From Diabrotica undecimpunctata (lineage: Eukaryota; Arthropoda; Insecta; Coleoptera; Chrysomelidae), in contig NC_092810.1 in the NCBI RefSeq assembly GCF_040954645.1, forward strand, positions 13,874,377-13,938,376: a stretch of DNA of 64,000 nucleotides. The letters run 5' to 3'. Made by a program: the position numbers and the translations under genes. The notes under the pieces were generated by a model. It saw only the letters and a program-made list of their open reading frames with translations. It made no database searches and was not told where the DNA came from. Below are positions 44,165-54,739 of the stretch, piece after piece (the first letter of the stretch is position 1; each line of letters begins with the position of its first letter).

Positions 44165-44440
44165 AAAATCCACAAGGAAAATAATTCCTGTAGCTGGCTG
44201 TATACCACGTATAACAAAAAGAGGTTAGTCTTTGTATGTGGGTATATTTTATTTTATAAAAACCCTTGGATGGTAAAAACCCTTTACCCATATATTTTGG
44301 TGGCTCAGGCATGGTAACCTGTATTTTAACCTGATGATGGAACAGTTGTTCCGAAAACGTTCGTGCTTTTAATGTTGCCCTTTTAAGGGTTTGTATAAAA
44401 TAAAATATACCCACATACAAAGACTAACCCCTTTTTTTTT
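44165..44440 (+). mobile_element. 276-bp insertion with inverted repeats and hammerhead-like core
   Basis: The LINE A sequence AAATCAGAAATT is present on both sides (44153-44164 and 44441-44452), a perfect 12-bp target duplication. The insert contains inverted arms (44223-44267 and 44384-44429, beginning GGTTAGTCTTTGTATGTGGG) around a hammerhead-like fold, and ends in CCCCTTTTTTTTT. The variable-length duplication suggests target-primed insertion of a small retroelement such as a Penelope-like terminal repeat or retrozyme-like copy, with the T run as the complement of an A tail; this is inference. It has no coding capacity. Confidence 0.75.
44312..44378 (+). ncRNA. Hammerhead-ribozyme-like fold
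   Basis: CTGATGA (44330-44336), one extra U, stem II GGAAC/GTTCC (44338-44342 with 44347-44351), GAAA (44352-44355), palindromic loopless stem III AACGTT (44355-44360), C17 at 44361. Outer stem I GGTAAC (44312-44317) pairs with GTTGCC (44373-44378), separated from the core by internal loops; only AC/GT pairs directly next to the core, so stem I is weak. All catalytic-core bases are intact. The design (extra U, palindromic stem III) matches the fold at 6166-6249. Confidence 0.6.
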
Positions 44441-44817
44441 AAATCAGAAATTCGCTCAAGAATAGAGCAATCAAGACCAGCCTTTTTGAAGATGAGGAAA
44501 TTTCTGAGTAACCAAACACTCAATCTACAAATCCGATATTAGATGGTAAAATGTTATATACACTCTATTCTTCTTTATTGTGTAGAAGCCTGGACTGTTA
44601 ATGTTGACTTAATGAGAAAACTGGAAACTTTTGAGATGTGGCTTTTTAGAAAAATTTTGAAGATATCATGGACCGATCATATTACGAACGAAATAGTGTT
44701 GCACAGAATGGGAAGAGACTAAGAACTTTTGGCCACCATTAAAAGGCAAAAGACACCATATTTGGGGCACATACTTAGAATTGATACGTACGAGTTGTTG
44801 CAGCTGATTATGTAGGG
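44441..44817 (+). pseudogene. LINE A (RTE-like), segment 2 of 3
   Basis: After the 12-bp duplication the frames give SRIEQSRPAFLKMRKFLS, a stop, LLYCVEAWTVNVDLMRKLE, TFEMWLFRKILKISWTDH and TPYLGHILRIDTYELLQLI, the thumb and C-terminal region of the RTE protein. It is cut at 44817 by the hAT element. Confidence 0.85.
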
Positions 44818-47317
44818 CAGGGGTGGCCAACCTTTTTAAGTCGAGTGCCAATATGAGAACAAAAAAAACTTGGCGTGCCACTAAAATTTTTCGACATACT
44901 AACATTAATAATATACGGTACAATATGTATTTCTTATGTAAAATCCACATTTTTCCGGTTAGTCAAGATAGTGGAGGTTTAAAAAATAACGTAATAAGTA
45001 AAACATAACAACAAACTTACTTTATTGTTAATAAAAATAAAATAAAAACGTTAAACAAAAAAACTTAAATATTTTCTTATTATCTAAAATTCAAATTATT
45101 AAACAGTTACTTATTTAATGTGGTATTTGAACTTGTATTTTTTTAATTAATTCATCTATATTGGGATTAATTTCGGAACTAGCCAACAGAATTAGATTTT
45201 TTAAATGCATGTCAGTTAATCGTGACCGATATTTTGATTTTATTATGTTCATAATAGAGAACATTTGCTCACAAACGTACGTTGAACCAAATCTACAACA
45301 ATATCTTAGAGCTAACTCGTGTAAATTAGGAAAATTGTTTGCTGGTACAAATTTCCAAAATTCAATATAATTGGGATCAGTAACAGTTGAAATAATTTCC
45401 CTATATTTGGTTTTTAGTATAGTGTGGTTCTGTAAATCAATAATTTCGATCTGTATTTCAGCTGAGTAACAATTGATATCTTGCAGAGAAATAGAAAAAG
45501 GATTTATGAAAAGGTCAACATTCATTTTGTCTTTTTGAAAATCTTCAAACCGGGTATTGAATGAACCTAGCAAAATAGATATAAGGTTTTTAAATTTGTC
45601 ATAATTTGGAGTTCTACTGACCTTGTTGGCTAATTCCTGCATTAATGTGAAATGTGTCAATCTCTGTTCTCCAAAATCGTTACAAAAAAGCATAAGTTTA
45701 TTCACAAAAGAAGATATATGACCAAGTAAAGTGAGAAAAATACAATTTTTTCCCTGTAATCTTAAATTTAATAAATTTAAATGTCTCATAATATCAGTGA
45801 GAAAAGCTAAATCCCAAAGCCAATCTTTATCATTAAGTAACGAGCACTCACTGGGTAGTTCATTGTTTTCTTGCAAATATTTTAAGACGCACTCCTTCAA
45901 GTTCCAAAACCTTTCGAGTGCATTTCCTTTGGAGATCCAGCGCACACTGCAATGGAGAAGTAACTCTCCATCTTGCTCCGTTTCTTCCGCGAACAGTTCT
46001 CGAAATTGTCGTCGATTCAATGCCCGAGCTCGTATTTTGTTAATGCAGCGTGTTACAGGGTCAACAACAGATGACATGTTTAGGTCCTTGGCACAAAGAG
46101 CTTCCTGGTGAATAATACAATGGTACTTAAAAACTTTTCTTCCCAAATAGTTTTCCAGTAATGTAACAAACCCCTTTAGTCTACCAACCATGCAAGGAGC
46201 TCCATCTGTACAAACACTATCTAATTTTGACCATTCAACTTTGTTGACTTCGATTAGGTTTTTAAGCTGTTGAAAAATGTCATCTCCTGTTGTTGTGACT
46301 AGTTGGCGCAAATCCAGAAGCTCTTCGGCATTTTCAAAATTATCATTGGTATAACGGACAAAAATGCTTAACTGCGCATTTTCTGTGTTGTCACAACTTT
46401 CATCCAACGCTAAAGAAAAGAATTTGCAGGATTTTAATCCACTTATAATTTGGGAAACAACATCCTGGCCCATATCATCTATACGGCGCATGACTGTATT
46501 TCGGGATAATGCAATATTATCGACCATATTTTTGATCTTTACATCTCCCACATTTTTAGCAAATATTGCCAGACTATTTTTAATTATCTCCTCTCCATCA
46601 GAGTAGGCTTTTTTCTTCCGGGCTAACAGCAGAGAAAGTTCATATGATGTTTTAACCATAGTTTCCATTTCATCACTTCTCTTCTGAAACAGTGACTGTT
46701 GGCTGGCTAGGGTTTTCTTTTTTTTTTCAATAAAGTCGGCTCGCAAATGTGAACCAATAGGATATTTGTTGCTGAAGTCCTTATGCAGTTGTTTATAATG
46801 TCGTTCCAGGTTAAATTTTTTCGGAACTGCTACAGACAATCCACATATCAAACAAACAGGCTTTGAAGTATTACGATTAGTAAATAAAAATTGTTCTTCC
46901 CAAGCAGGTTGAAAATCGCGAATTGCAATATCATCTTCGTATTTTCGTTTTGAAGTCGAAGGCTTACTCGTGGACATATCGAACAAATACTTTTAAAATT
47001 TTAAAGAAACAATGCGCGATGACAAAATGTGCACATACAACGGGGCAGTTTAAAATAAACTAAGCAAGGGTAACGCAGTCCTATTGCACATTACGACAGC
47101 TAGGATCACGTGCACCAATCGCAGCAATATCGCTCGCCAGAGGATGCAATGATGCCGCATCCATCGTAACTTCCGTAAACCTTCCAAGTTTCTTCTTATT
47201 ATTTTTTGTTTTTCAAGTTTTAATTTTTTTGAAAGTGTTCCAAAACGCTACGCGTGCCACTGATAGGACTCAATCGTGCCACAGAGTGGCACGCGTGCCG
47301 CGGGTTGGCCATCCCTG
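44818..47317 (-). mobile_element. Complete hAT transposon (2500 bp)
   Basis: The ends CAGGGGTGGCCAACC (44818) and GGTTGGCCATCCCTG (ending 47317) are imperfect inverted repeats with one mismatch, flanked by the 8-bp duplication ATGTAGGG (44810-44817 and 47318-47325). Eight-bp duplications and CAG...CTG ends are diagnostic of hAT. Subterminal GTGCCAC/GTGGCAC motifs occur near both ends. The only gene is the intact transposase on the minus strand. It sits inside an RTE LINE, which is interrupted cleanly. All features needed for autonomy appear present. Confidence 0.97.
45115..46986 (-). CDS. hAT transposase, intact (623 aa)
   Basis: An uninterrupted frame fills most of the hAT element. The N-terminus carries a C2H2/BED-like zinc finger (PVCLICGLSVAVPKKF then LERHYKQLH, residues ~42-69) for end binding. 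The RNase H-like catalytic domain shows FSLALDESCD (first Asp), VCTDGAPCMVGRLKGF (second Asp) with CIIHQEALCAK, and VRWISKGNALERFW. It ends with the hAT C-terminal dimerisation region (FPNLHELALRYCCRFGS, EQMFSIMNIIKSKYRSRL), which contains the catalytic Glu in CEQMFS. The family resembles the GTF2IRD2/SPIN-DOC-like hAT group. ATG at 46986 is the first in frame, with a second at 46977. I infer it may be active, since no lesion is visible. Confidence 0.95.
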   Translation of the reverse strand: MFDMSTSKPSTSKRKYEDDIAIRDFQPAWEEQFLFTNRNTSKPVCLICGLSVAVPKKFNLERHYKQLHKDFSNKYPIGSHLRADFIEKKKKTLASQQSLFQKRSDEMETMVKTSYELSLLLARKKKAYSDGEEIIKNSLAIFAKNVGDVKIKNMVDNIALSRNTVMRRIDDMGQDVVSQIISGLKSCKFFSLALDESCDNTENAQLSIFVRYTNDNFENAEELLDLRQLVTTTGDDIFQQLKNLIEVNKVEWSKLDSVCTDGAPCMVGRLKGFVTLLENYLGRKVFKYHCIIHQEALCAKDLNMSSVVDPVTRCINKIRARALNRRQFRELFAEETEQDGELLLHCSVRWISKGNALERFWNLKECVLKYLQENNELPSECSLLNDKDWLWDLAFLTDIMRHLNLLNLRLQGKNCIFLTLLGHISSFVNKLMLFCNDFGEQRLTHFTLMQELANKVSRTPNYDKFKNLISILLGSFNTRFEDFQKDKMNVDLFINPFSISLQDINCYSAEIQIEIIDLQNHTILKTKYREIISTVTDPNYIEFWKFVPANNFPNLHELALRYCCRFGSTYVCEQMFSIMNIIKSKYRSRLTDMHLKNLILLASSEINPNIDELIKKIQVQIPH

Positions 47318-47480
47318 ATGTAGGGTAAAGTCGAAGTAAAAAAGGGTCCTGGAAGACGACAAATATCCTGACTGAAAAACATTCGCGACTGGACCGGGTT
47401 AAACACACAGACACTCTTAAGAAAAGCAGCAGATAGAGACAAATTTGAAATGGTTATAGCCAACCTTCATTAGTGGAGAT
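47318..47480 (+). pseudogene. LINE A (RTE-like), segment 3 of 3
   Basis: After the hAT duplication the reading resumes GKVEVKKGPGRRQIS, a stop, LKNIRDWTGLNTQTLLRKAA and KFEMVIANLH, the C-terminal end of the RTE protein. Thus 43808-47480 is one LINE copy broken by two later insertions. Confidence 0.8.
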
Positions 47481-48239
47481 GGCACTAGAAAAAGAAGAAG
47501 TTGCCTTTTGGTAATTTACGCTTATGAAATTTTGACAAAATCACTTGACTGACGTTTCGTGATTTAACTGTCAAAATGTAATTCCCGAAAATTGCCAGGC
47601 AACAAACTTTCATACCAGTCGAAAATATTACAGGCAAAATTTTCTCTCTTATGATTGTATACGAAAATATTCTCATAATAAATAAATTGTAGCAGCATAA
47701 AATACCAAATTACGTTAATAAATCGATATAATACTATTATTTACATTGCTGTAGAAAACAATTATTTTAAAACGGAAAAGCGGCTGCAACAAAAATTTCC
47801 TATTAATCAAAATTTTAGCAATTTGCAAAATGATTTATCCGAAAGCGGTTAACGAGACAAAAATTATGGAGCCACTTTCCAACGTATGTGAATATCGAAT
47901 CGGCCATTTACGTGCTATACTCGATTAAAAAATTGCAGCGAAATTCGTTTAGTCGAGTGATATTTATTCGTGCTTCGCAACAGAATCGACACAATGAAAT
48001 ATGCGATTGTCAAACGAAATACGATCGCTTCTGTATTAGATTTTAAACTCTAAAGTGCACTGTTAGATAGAAAACAATACGGTGAGTAATATCGCGGTAA
48101 CTCAATTTATGATGTTTACTTTATAATAGGTAACCAGATAATGTTGCCGCAGAGCATCTTACTTTATTAGTGGATTCAATAGAATATTCCAATATTTAGA
48201 TATTAACGGCTGAATGAAATTGAGTAACTAATCCGGTTA
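47481..48239. other. Unassigned stretch
   Basis: No recognised gene, terminal repeat or tandem array; an AT-rich spacer between two RTE fragments. Confidence 0.35.
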
Positions 48240-48477
48240 AGTATCAATGGTATGGAAACGTGGACTTTGAAAAAAACATCTATCAACAAACTTGAAGCAT
48301 TTGAAATGTGGTCATTAAGAAGAATGATGCGCATACCTTGGGTGGATAGAGTTCAAAACGATGACGTCCTTAAGAGAGCCGGCGTGAAAAGAGAACTCTT
48401 TAAATTAATTAAAAAACGCAAGATTGGTTACCTTGGGCACATATTGAGAGGAGCAAAATATGAAACAAATTTTAGCT
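48240..48477 (+). pseudogene. LINE A (RTE-like) C-terminal fragment
   Basis: METWTLKKTSINKLEAFEMW, SLRRMMRIPWVDRVQNDDVL and RKIGYLGHILRGAKYE match the RTE C-terminal block (compare 57090-57300). Truncated at both sides; LINE D starts about 40 bp downstream. Confidence 0.75.
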
Positions 48478-48517
48478 AGCTCATATGAATTCAACCTAAC
48501 ATTACACATGCTGTTTT

Positions 48518-49610
48518 TTTGAATTTAGACAGGCATATGATACTATAAAAAGAAATAAAGTATATGAAGCACTAGAATATATTAAATTTCCACCAAAAAT
48601 AGTAAGACTGACTAAAGGCATACTCAATGATACTAAAAGTAAAGTCATGTTAGAAGGACGGGTTTCGGATAGCTTTATCACCAATAGAGGTCTGCGACAA
48701 GGTGACCCGTTATTAACAGATTTTTTCAATTTGATCTTAGAGAAGATTTTACGAGAATGTAACATCTACACTAGACGCACAATATATCATCACAGGCATC
48801 AATGCGTAGCATATGCATATGATGGTACCTTAATAACAAGGAGACCTGCAGAATTAAGAGAAATCTTTATTAAATTAAGAGAAAACAAAATCTATTGGTG
48901 ATGAGGGGAAACGAAAATCATCTAGGACAGTCCTTTAAGATACAAAGCCCAAGTAAAGAATATAACTTTGAAGTTGTTAGCCAATTCGATTACTTGGGAG
49001 TGACACTAACAAATAGGAACGAAGAAAACCAAGAAATGATACAAAGAATGGCCAAAGGTAGTAAGAGTGCTGGGAGCCTGACTAAGATACTGAGGTCGAA
49101 GATAATATCCAGAACAGCAAAAAAACAAATATATACAACAGTTATCCGACCTACAGTACTCTATGCTAGCGAGACCTGGACACTAAATAAAGATATGGAA
49201 GTAAAATTAGATAGATAGGAACGAAAAATTCTTAGAAGTATATACGGAGGTGTAAAAGAGAGCGAAGAAGAACGAATGAAGAAATAATGCAAATATATGG
49301 GCAACCAAAAATAACAAGACTCGCTAAAATTCAAAGATTAAGATGGCTCGGACATATAGCAAGAATGAAGGAAGAAAGAGTTCCCAATGAATTAATAAAC
49401 AAGGAGGCTGGTACAAAAAGAAAAAGAGGCCGCCTCCGAAAAAAATGGCTGGAGTCGGCAAAAGAAGATCTGAAGTCGCTGCGGGTACAAGATTGGAAAA
49501 ACTTAGCACAAGATAGAAAGAAATGGAAGAAAACCGTTAAAGCCTTAGGCCCTTGAGGCCTGTTGTTATTTTCCAGTTATTTTGTACCAATACATCGTAT
49601 GTTTTCTTTT
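48518..49610 (+). pseudogene. LINE D reverse transcriptase and C-terminus relic
   Basis: RQAYDTIKRNKVYEALEYI (A box with Asp), VSDSFITNRGLRQGDPLLTD (RQGDPL box), and AYAYDGTLITRRPAEL where the YADD box reads YAYD, so the second catalytic Asp is changed. They are followed by FDYLGVTLTNRNEENQEM, TVIRPTVLYASETWTLNKD, ITRLAKIQRLRWLGHIARMK, RGRLRKKWLESAKEDL and WKKTVKALGP, ending at a stop at 49554. Frameshifts occur near 48890 and 49250, with a stop at 49216. The 5' half is absent. It is an APE-type LINE distinct from A, B and C. Confidence 0.85.
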
Positions 49611-49699
49611 CGTTGTATGGTATTTTTAGTAACATTAAAAAATGCAGTATCTACCTACTAAGTTGTTCTTTTATATCAGAAGTCTTGCTGTAGTTTTTT
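49611..49699. other. Short unassigned spacer
   Basis: Junction between LINE D and the piggyBac relic; no 5' TTAA terminus of the latter is visible here. Confidence 0.3.
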
Positions 49700-50740
49700 A
49701 AAGTGGCCTGACTGTTGGAAAGCTAATGATATAGCTTTTCGAGAATACGACGAGATAGATTTTAGCCTTTCTACAGAGGCAATTTATATAGCACCACCGG
49801 ATCCGGCTACTCTGGCGGATGAGGATTCCTGAAATGTGGACGAGGGCGGAGATTTCGACAATTTAAGCAAACGTCAGCTACTAGCCGATGCAGAAGTTGG
49901 AACTTCTGATGGAATTATACTAGGAGAAGAAATTCCTATTTAACAGTTAAAATCGACAGAAGGTACCATTTCTTTGGCAAATGATATTGATATTACACCT
50001 GCCCATATGGTATATTCAAAAGTTCCTGAATTCCGGGATTGGATTTCGGGAGATTTTACATTTAACGAGAAACAATTTCTTAAGTCAGAATATACACTGT
50101 TTGAAAACAAATCAGTTATTATTATGTTCGAAATGTTCATAGATGAAGAAATCATTTTATTCCTGGTAAAGGAAACAAACCAATATGCTACTCTTAAGAA
50201 TCTACCTGACCCAGGAGTCTCGCCAGAGGAAATGAAATGTTTCATTGCTATATTGATTCTTAGTGGTTATAATAGTCTTTCTAGCAAGCATATGTATCGG
50301 GAGCAAAGTATTGACACTAGAAACAAACTTGTATATAATGCTATGAGATTCAACAGATTTGAGCAAATTTTGATAAGAGTGATAAGCTCTGGAAAATACA
50401 TCCATTTATAAATAAAGTGAAGGACAGATTCAGAAAGTATTTTGTTCCTGAAAAAGATCTTAATGAATGACTATTATAGAACAGAAAACAACTATCTCGG
50501 GAATCAGAACTAAATTAACTTCAAGATGTCAAGTCGATATACCAGGTATTAGCAGTTAGCACAACTTCAACTAAGTACTATTACATTTAAGATAAGTAAT
50601 TTTGTAAGAGTGTACAGTAGTGTTTTAAATAAATTTACCGTACGATACCATAAGTGAAGCTTATTTATTACACTCTGTATTCTCATTTATTTTTATGTTT
50701 TTTAATAAAACTGCGAAAAAATAATCTGAACACTAATGGG
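49700..50740 (+). pseudogene. piggyBac-like element, N-terminal transposase relic and 3' terminus
   Basis: ANDIAFREYDEIDFSLST, IYIAPPDPATLADEDS, a stop, FDNLSKRQLLADAEVG and, after another stop, the open frame to 50411 with MVYSKVPEFRDWISGDF, EEIILFLVKETNQYATL, SPEEMKCFIAILILSGY and AMRFNRFEQIL. These are the N-terminal blocks of DDE_Tnp_1_7 (eTN-YA, s-eEmk-f-aililmGy, nRFe-il). The catalytic DDD region and Cys-rich tail are deleted, but the 3' end GAACACTAATGGG with TTAA at 50741-50744 is preserved, as at 4582 and 24943. It looks like an internally deleted, mutated copy. Confidence 0.85.
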
Positions 50741-50744
50741 TTAA

Positions 50745-51851
50745 TTAAATGGATTTTTGTTGATCTATATTATGACCTACAGGAAATCTACAGGATCTAC
50801 TCGATTGTCTATGGTGATTTTATGAAATACTGCAGTTGCTACTATTCTAATACTAATATCATCGTTTACGTACCCTGTTTTGCCTTTCCAAAACATTATA
50901 TCTTTTTTGGAAAGACAGGCACACATTTTTAGAACGGTTTTGGAGAATATTGTCATGTCACAGAAACTGACTATTAAAAACTCTCTTTGTAGGATTGTTT
51001 AATATAATCATCTTCCAAATAGGTTAAAAGACATATAGTCTAACTAGACTACAAAACTAAGTTTTCTAAAAATAAAAAATATTATATTATATTTTTCACC
51101 TATGAAGACCGCTTTGCAATTAAATGCTGGAACTTTATTACTAGCGGACCAGATAAGCGGCGATATATTTTACTGCTCTGTTGTTTCAATCAGCATTGCT
51201 CAACAAGTTATCGTTTATTGGTTTTAATATTTTATTGTAATAGTACGAATACAAAATATTTATTTAAACAGTGAATTTATTACATGTTAATTTTTTTTTT
51301 AATTTCTTCTGACGTATCGTATAATATAGGTTTACCCAATAATCAAAGTTATGCCTTTACAAGAACATATTATTTGAAAAAAAAAGGAGTAAATACCATG
51401 TGTCATAATAATTGTAATCTCCTTTTTACACACTTTAAAAATTTTTTAGTAGTGTATTTCTTAAATCCACACAATCATTGAAAAATGATTCATGCTGTTT
51501 AAAAATATCTTTCTGTTAAGGACACTGTCATCGACAAAATAGATCAAATTCAAACGTCATCATATTTCTCTTCTGTTTATCGTTAAAAATTAATTGATGG
51601 TCGTGGGTTGTATTGGTGTTATTTAATAATTTAACAAAACACATAATCAGCAAAAATCTTATTTAAAACATGCGAATGGTTTTTGCAATCACAATCAATG
51701 CAGTGTTTATGCTTGTTTAGCATTGGCTGTTAAATAATTTTTGTTTGATTGTTTCGTCTGTTGTACAACCCTCGTCCTTTTTAGGGTGTAGTAGTTTTAT
51801 ATAAGTACCTATTTTTTATAGTAGTGTAGTGAAGCAGTACTTTAAAGCAAA
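50745..51851. other. Unassigned AT-rich stretch
   Basis: No protein pattern or paired terminal repeats. Part of it may be the 5' flank of the Tc1-type relic that follows. Confidence 0.35.
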
Positions 51852-53130
51852 ATGAGTAATTTGGAAGAAAATAAAATACAGTTGAAACGTAGATCTCTAG
51901 AAGAACGGCGTTTAGTTCTAAAAGTCGAAAGTTATTTAAATTTGGAAAAAAAATATTATGGGTCCATTGACATCTGTTATGGCAGTCCAGAAACGCACTT
52001 GCGTTGTTTGCGGGATCTCAGAGAGGACATTTTAAAGAATTAATAACATGAGTGAGGATGAAATAGATAAAGTAAGCAAGAGAAATCGTCTACATCCAAA
52101 AACTTTAGATTTGCAAAAGACAATTGAACTTATTAATTAAATTAAAAATATTATATATAATATGTATAAAGCCAAAGAACATGCTAACAGTTAGTGCTGT
52201 GTTACAAAAAAGAAAAGACAAGGAACTGTGTGATATTAGTTCAACAAGTTTGTGGAGAGTGCTGGAACATTTAGGTTTTCGATATAAAAAGACAAATAAT
52301 AGACAAGTATTGTGTGAATTCTCTAATGTTGTTTCAAAACGGTGGCATTTTTTAAGAAAATACATGAACAATAAAACGTCTGATAGTCCGAGGCAAGTTG
52401 TATTTTTATATGAAACTTGGATTTTCACTAAAGGAAATATGTCAAAATCAATCAACCTCGAAATGTTATCGTTCTAGTCGTTCCGGTAATGGTAAACGCT
52501 CCATTTTACTTCATGCAGGAAATGATGAGGGTTTTATTCCTGACGCTAGTTTAATTTTTTCGTCCACAAAGAATACAGGTGATTACCATGGAAATTAGGA
52601 TGCAAATATTTTTAAAGGATGGTTTGAAAAAAAATTGTTAAAAAAAATTGGAGCGACCATCCATAAGAGTGTTGGATAATGTATCCTACCACTCAAGAGT
52701 AGAAGAGAGATTTCCTTCAAGAAGCTGGACAAAAGAAGAAATAAAGTTGTGGTTGACAGAAAATAAAATTTATCACAGTGACATATTTTTAAAAGTCGAT
52801 TACCTTCAAAGGTGTGGAGAGCACAAAATTAAAAAAAAAATTGTTAACGACTAAATGGCTCTTTAATATGGCCATGAAAATCTTCGACTTCCGCCCTACC
52901 ATTGCCACTATAATGCAATTGAATTGGTTTGGGATATAGCGAAAAATTTTTATGATAAACATGCATCCAAAACAACAGATGTCGCTAGCGTTCTTAGTTT
53001 CGAAAGAATCGCTAGAACAAATAAAGGTCTTTTCAGACCGAGCGAGTTATACAGGAGGTCCGGCCTCTAATTGTTCGGATATACAATTCAGATAGTGACT
53101 ACTCTGATAGTGAAATATCAGACAGTGAAT
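51852..53130 (+). pseudogene. Tc1/mariner-superfamily (DDE_3-like) transposase pseudogene
   Basis: After a charged start (MSNLEENKIQLKRRSLEER), the 52124-52477 frame reads MLTVSAVLQKRKDKE, SSTSLWRVLEHLGFRYKKTN and VVFLYETWIFTKGNMSKS, where the LDETWI catalytic Asp is changed to Tyr. In other frames follow LHAGNDEGFIPDASLIFSS, TGDYHGN, VLDNVSYHSRVEE (second Asp) and LPHYHCHYNAIELVW-like words near 52900 (third acidic residue). The acidic tail is SDSDYSDSEISDSE. This order fits an insect Tc1-like family with the DETWIF--G, HAG--GFIP and PPYHC--NAIEL-W blocks. Several frameshifts and stops are present; it is dead. Confidence 0.75.
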
Positions 53131-54559
53131 AGGACAAATCGTTTGCTAAAAAGAAGTAACAAAAAAGTGTTTCGGGAATTCAATTCGGACTTTGTGGTAA
53201 GTTTTAGTTAAACGATAAAGAACTTTCGGTCTAATTAGTGGACTGCATACTCTTAATAGCATTGTTATTCATTACTGGACTACACGTGTTTAAACATTTT
53301 GTTTTGCTGAAAACTCGGAAGTGATTTAGTGTCAATTTGTTTCAAGGTTATATTTAATACAGTGTCTGCAGAAAGTAAATTCTTGGATGTATTTTATTCA
53401 AATTTGGACATACCAGCAACTTGGCAAGTATTTTCCAATTTAACTGCATGCAAAACCATCCGTATAATTTTCACTCTACGCAAAATAGAGACTTATAGAG
53501 ACCTTGATGAACATTTGATGTCGAGAAATAATTTCGAGTATTCGAAGTATTCCGTCCCACTTGTTTTAACACGCCCTGTATATACCTATTATATTCATTT
53601 TATTTGCCTGTGATACAGTAGTATCCAATATTATTAGTAAACATAAAATACAGAAAATTAAATATTTTTACTTTTCAAGCGATCGGAAATAAATATTAAC
53701 GCCCCACTGTTTGAGGCCCACTGATCATCTTAATTACATATCGGCCGTCAGAGGGTAAAAGGAGTTTAGCCATAATTTCTTTATAGCTTTTTAAAGTAAA
53801 CATTTCTAGTTAATGTACAAAAAAGTACCGTTCTAATTACATAAAGAAGTAGCATCATGCTAATCTTTTATATGGATTATTTTCATTTCAACTAGTTCGT
53901 AAGCAATCACTTCAAAATGTTTTTTAGTCAGTTTTGTTTCGAAATTACGAGTAGATAGTCTACAGAGTTCGTGCTTTTAATCCGGGAAACAGTTTACCTC
54001 CATTTAGAAGAAAATCTAATTTCTTTCAGAGTATTCAGCATTTCAAATGAAATACAAAACGAAATAGAAAATTCCAGTTTAGGCTTCGAACTTTTGTATA
54101 CAATTCAATTAGGTTCATGTAAATTGAATGGGTATTAGCTTGTAATGCACAGAAATCCAAACAGAATAAACATAGGTGTTTGGCTGTTTCTAAAAGAATA
54201 TAATTCCGCTTACATGTAGAAAGTATTTTAAGTGTTTTTTAAACTTCACTTAAACGTGAAATTTGTGAACGTGGTTAGAATTATTATTTTTTATCTGTTG
54301 ATAAAATAATATTCTAATATATGATATGATTAAGCTGACTTTAATTAATTAATTAAAATAATTAGTTACTTTAATTATTAATTATAAAGCAAATCAAATG
54401 TAATAATTCAAAATTCAAAATTCTCAGGACTCATTTATCATATCAATTACGTTTATTTCGGGCTTCTAGTATTTCTCAGTTGCTTGCTTTATCTAGGATA
54501 AACAAGGAAAATAAATTGCCAAATGAATCTAATTGTCAAGAAAAAGAATCTATAATTTT
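53131..54559. other. Unassigned stretch
   Basis: An open frame at 53329-53613 has no recognised domain. The rest is AT-rich with no terminal repeat found. Confidence 0.35.
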
Positions 54560-54705
54560 GATATCTCCTTTTTGAACAAATTTATGTAATTTGGTGTCGT
54601 TGCAGATGCGGTCGTAGCATTTGCGATCACGGCTATTTTCGTTGCATTTGCGGTCATACAAAAATATGTTGATTTTATCGTTGCACGTGCGGTCATTGCC
54701 TAATA
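54560..54705 (-). repeat. Short degenerate repeat encoding DR-CN units
   Basis: The motif TTGC(G/A)GATGCGGTC or TTGCATTTGCGGTCAT recurs about five times in ~130 bp. On the minus strand it translates as NDRTCNDK, YDRKCNENSRDRKCY and DRICND. A repeat of roughly 15-30 bp period is the simplest reading; function unknown. Confidence 0.6.
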
Positions 54706-54739
54706 AACAAATAATATTTTTACCTTTTTCTACTACTAT

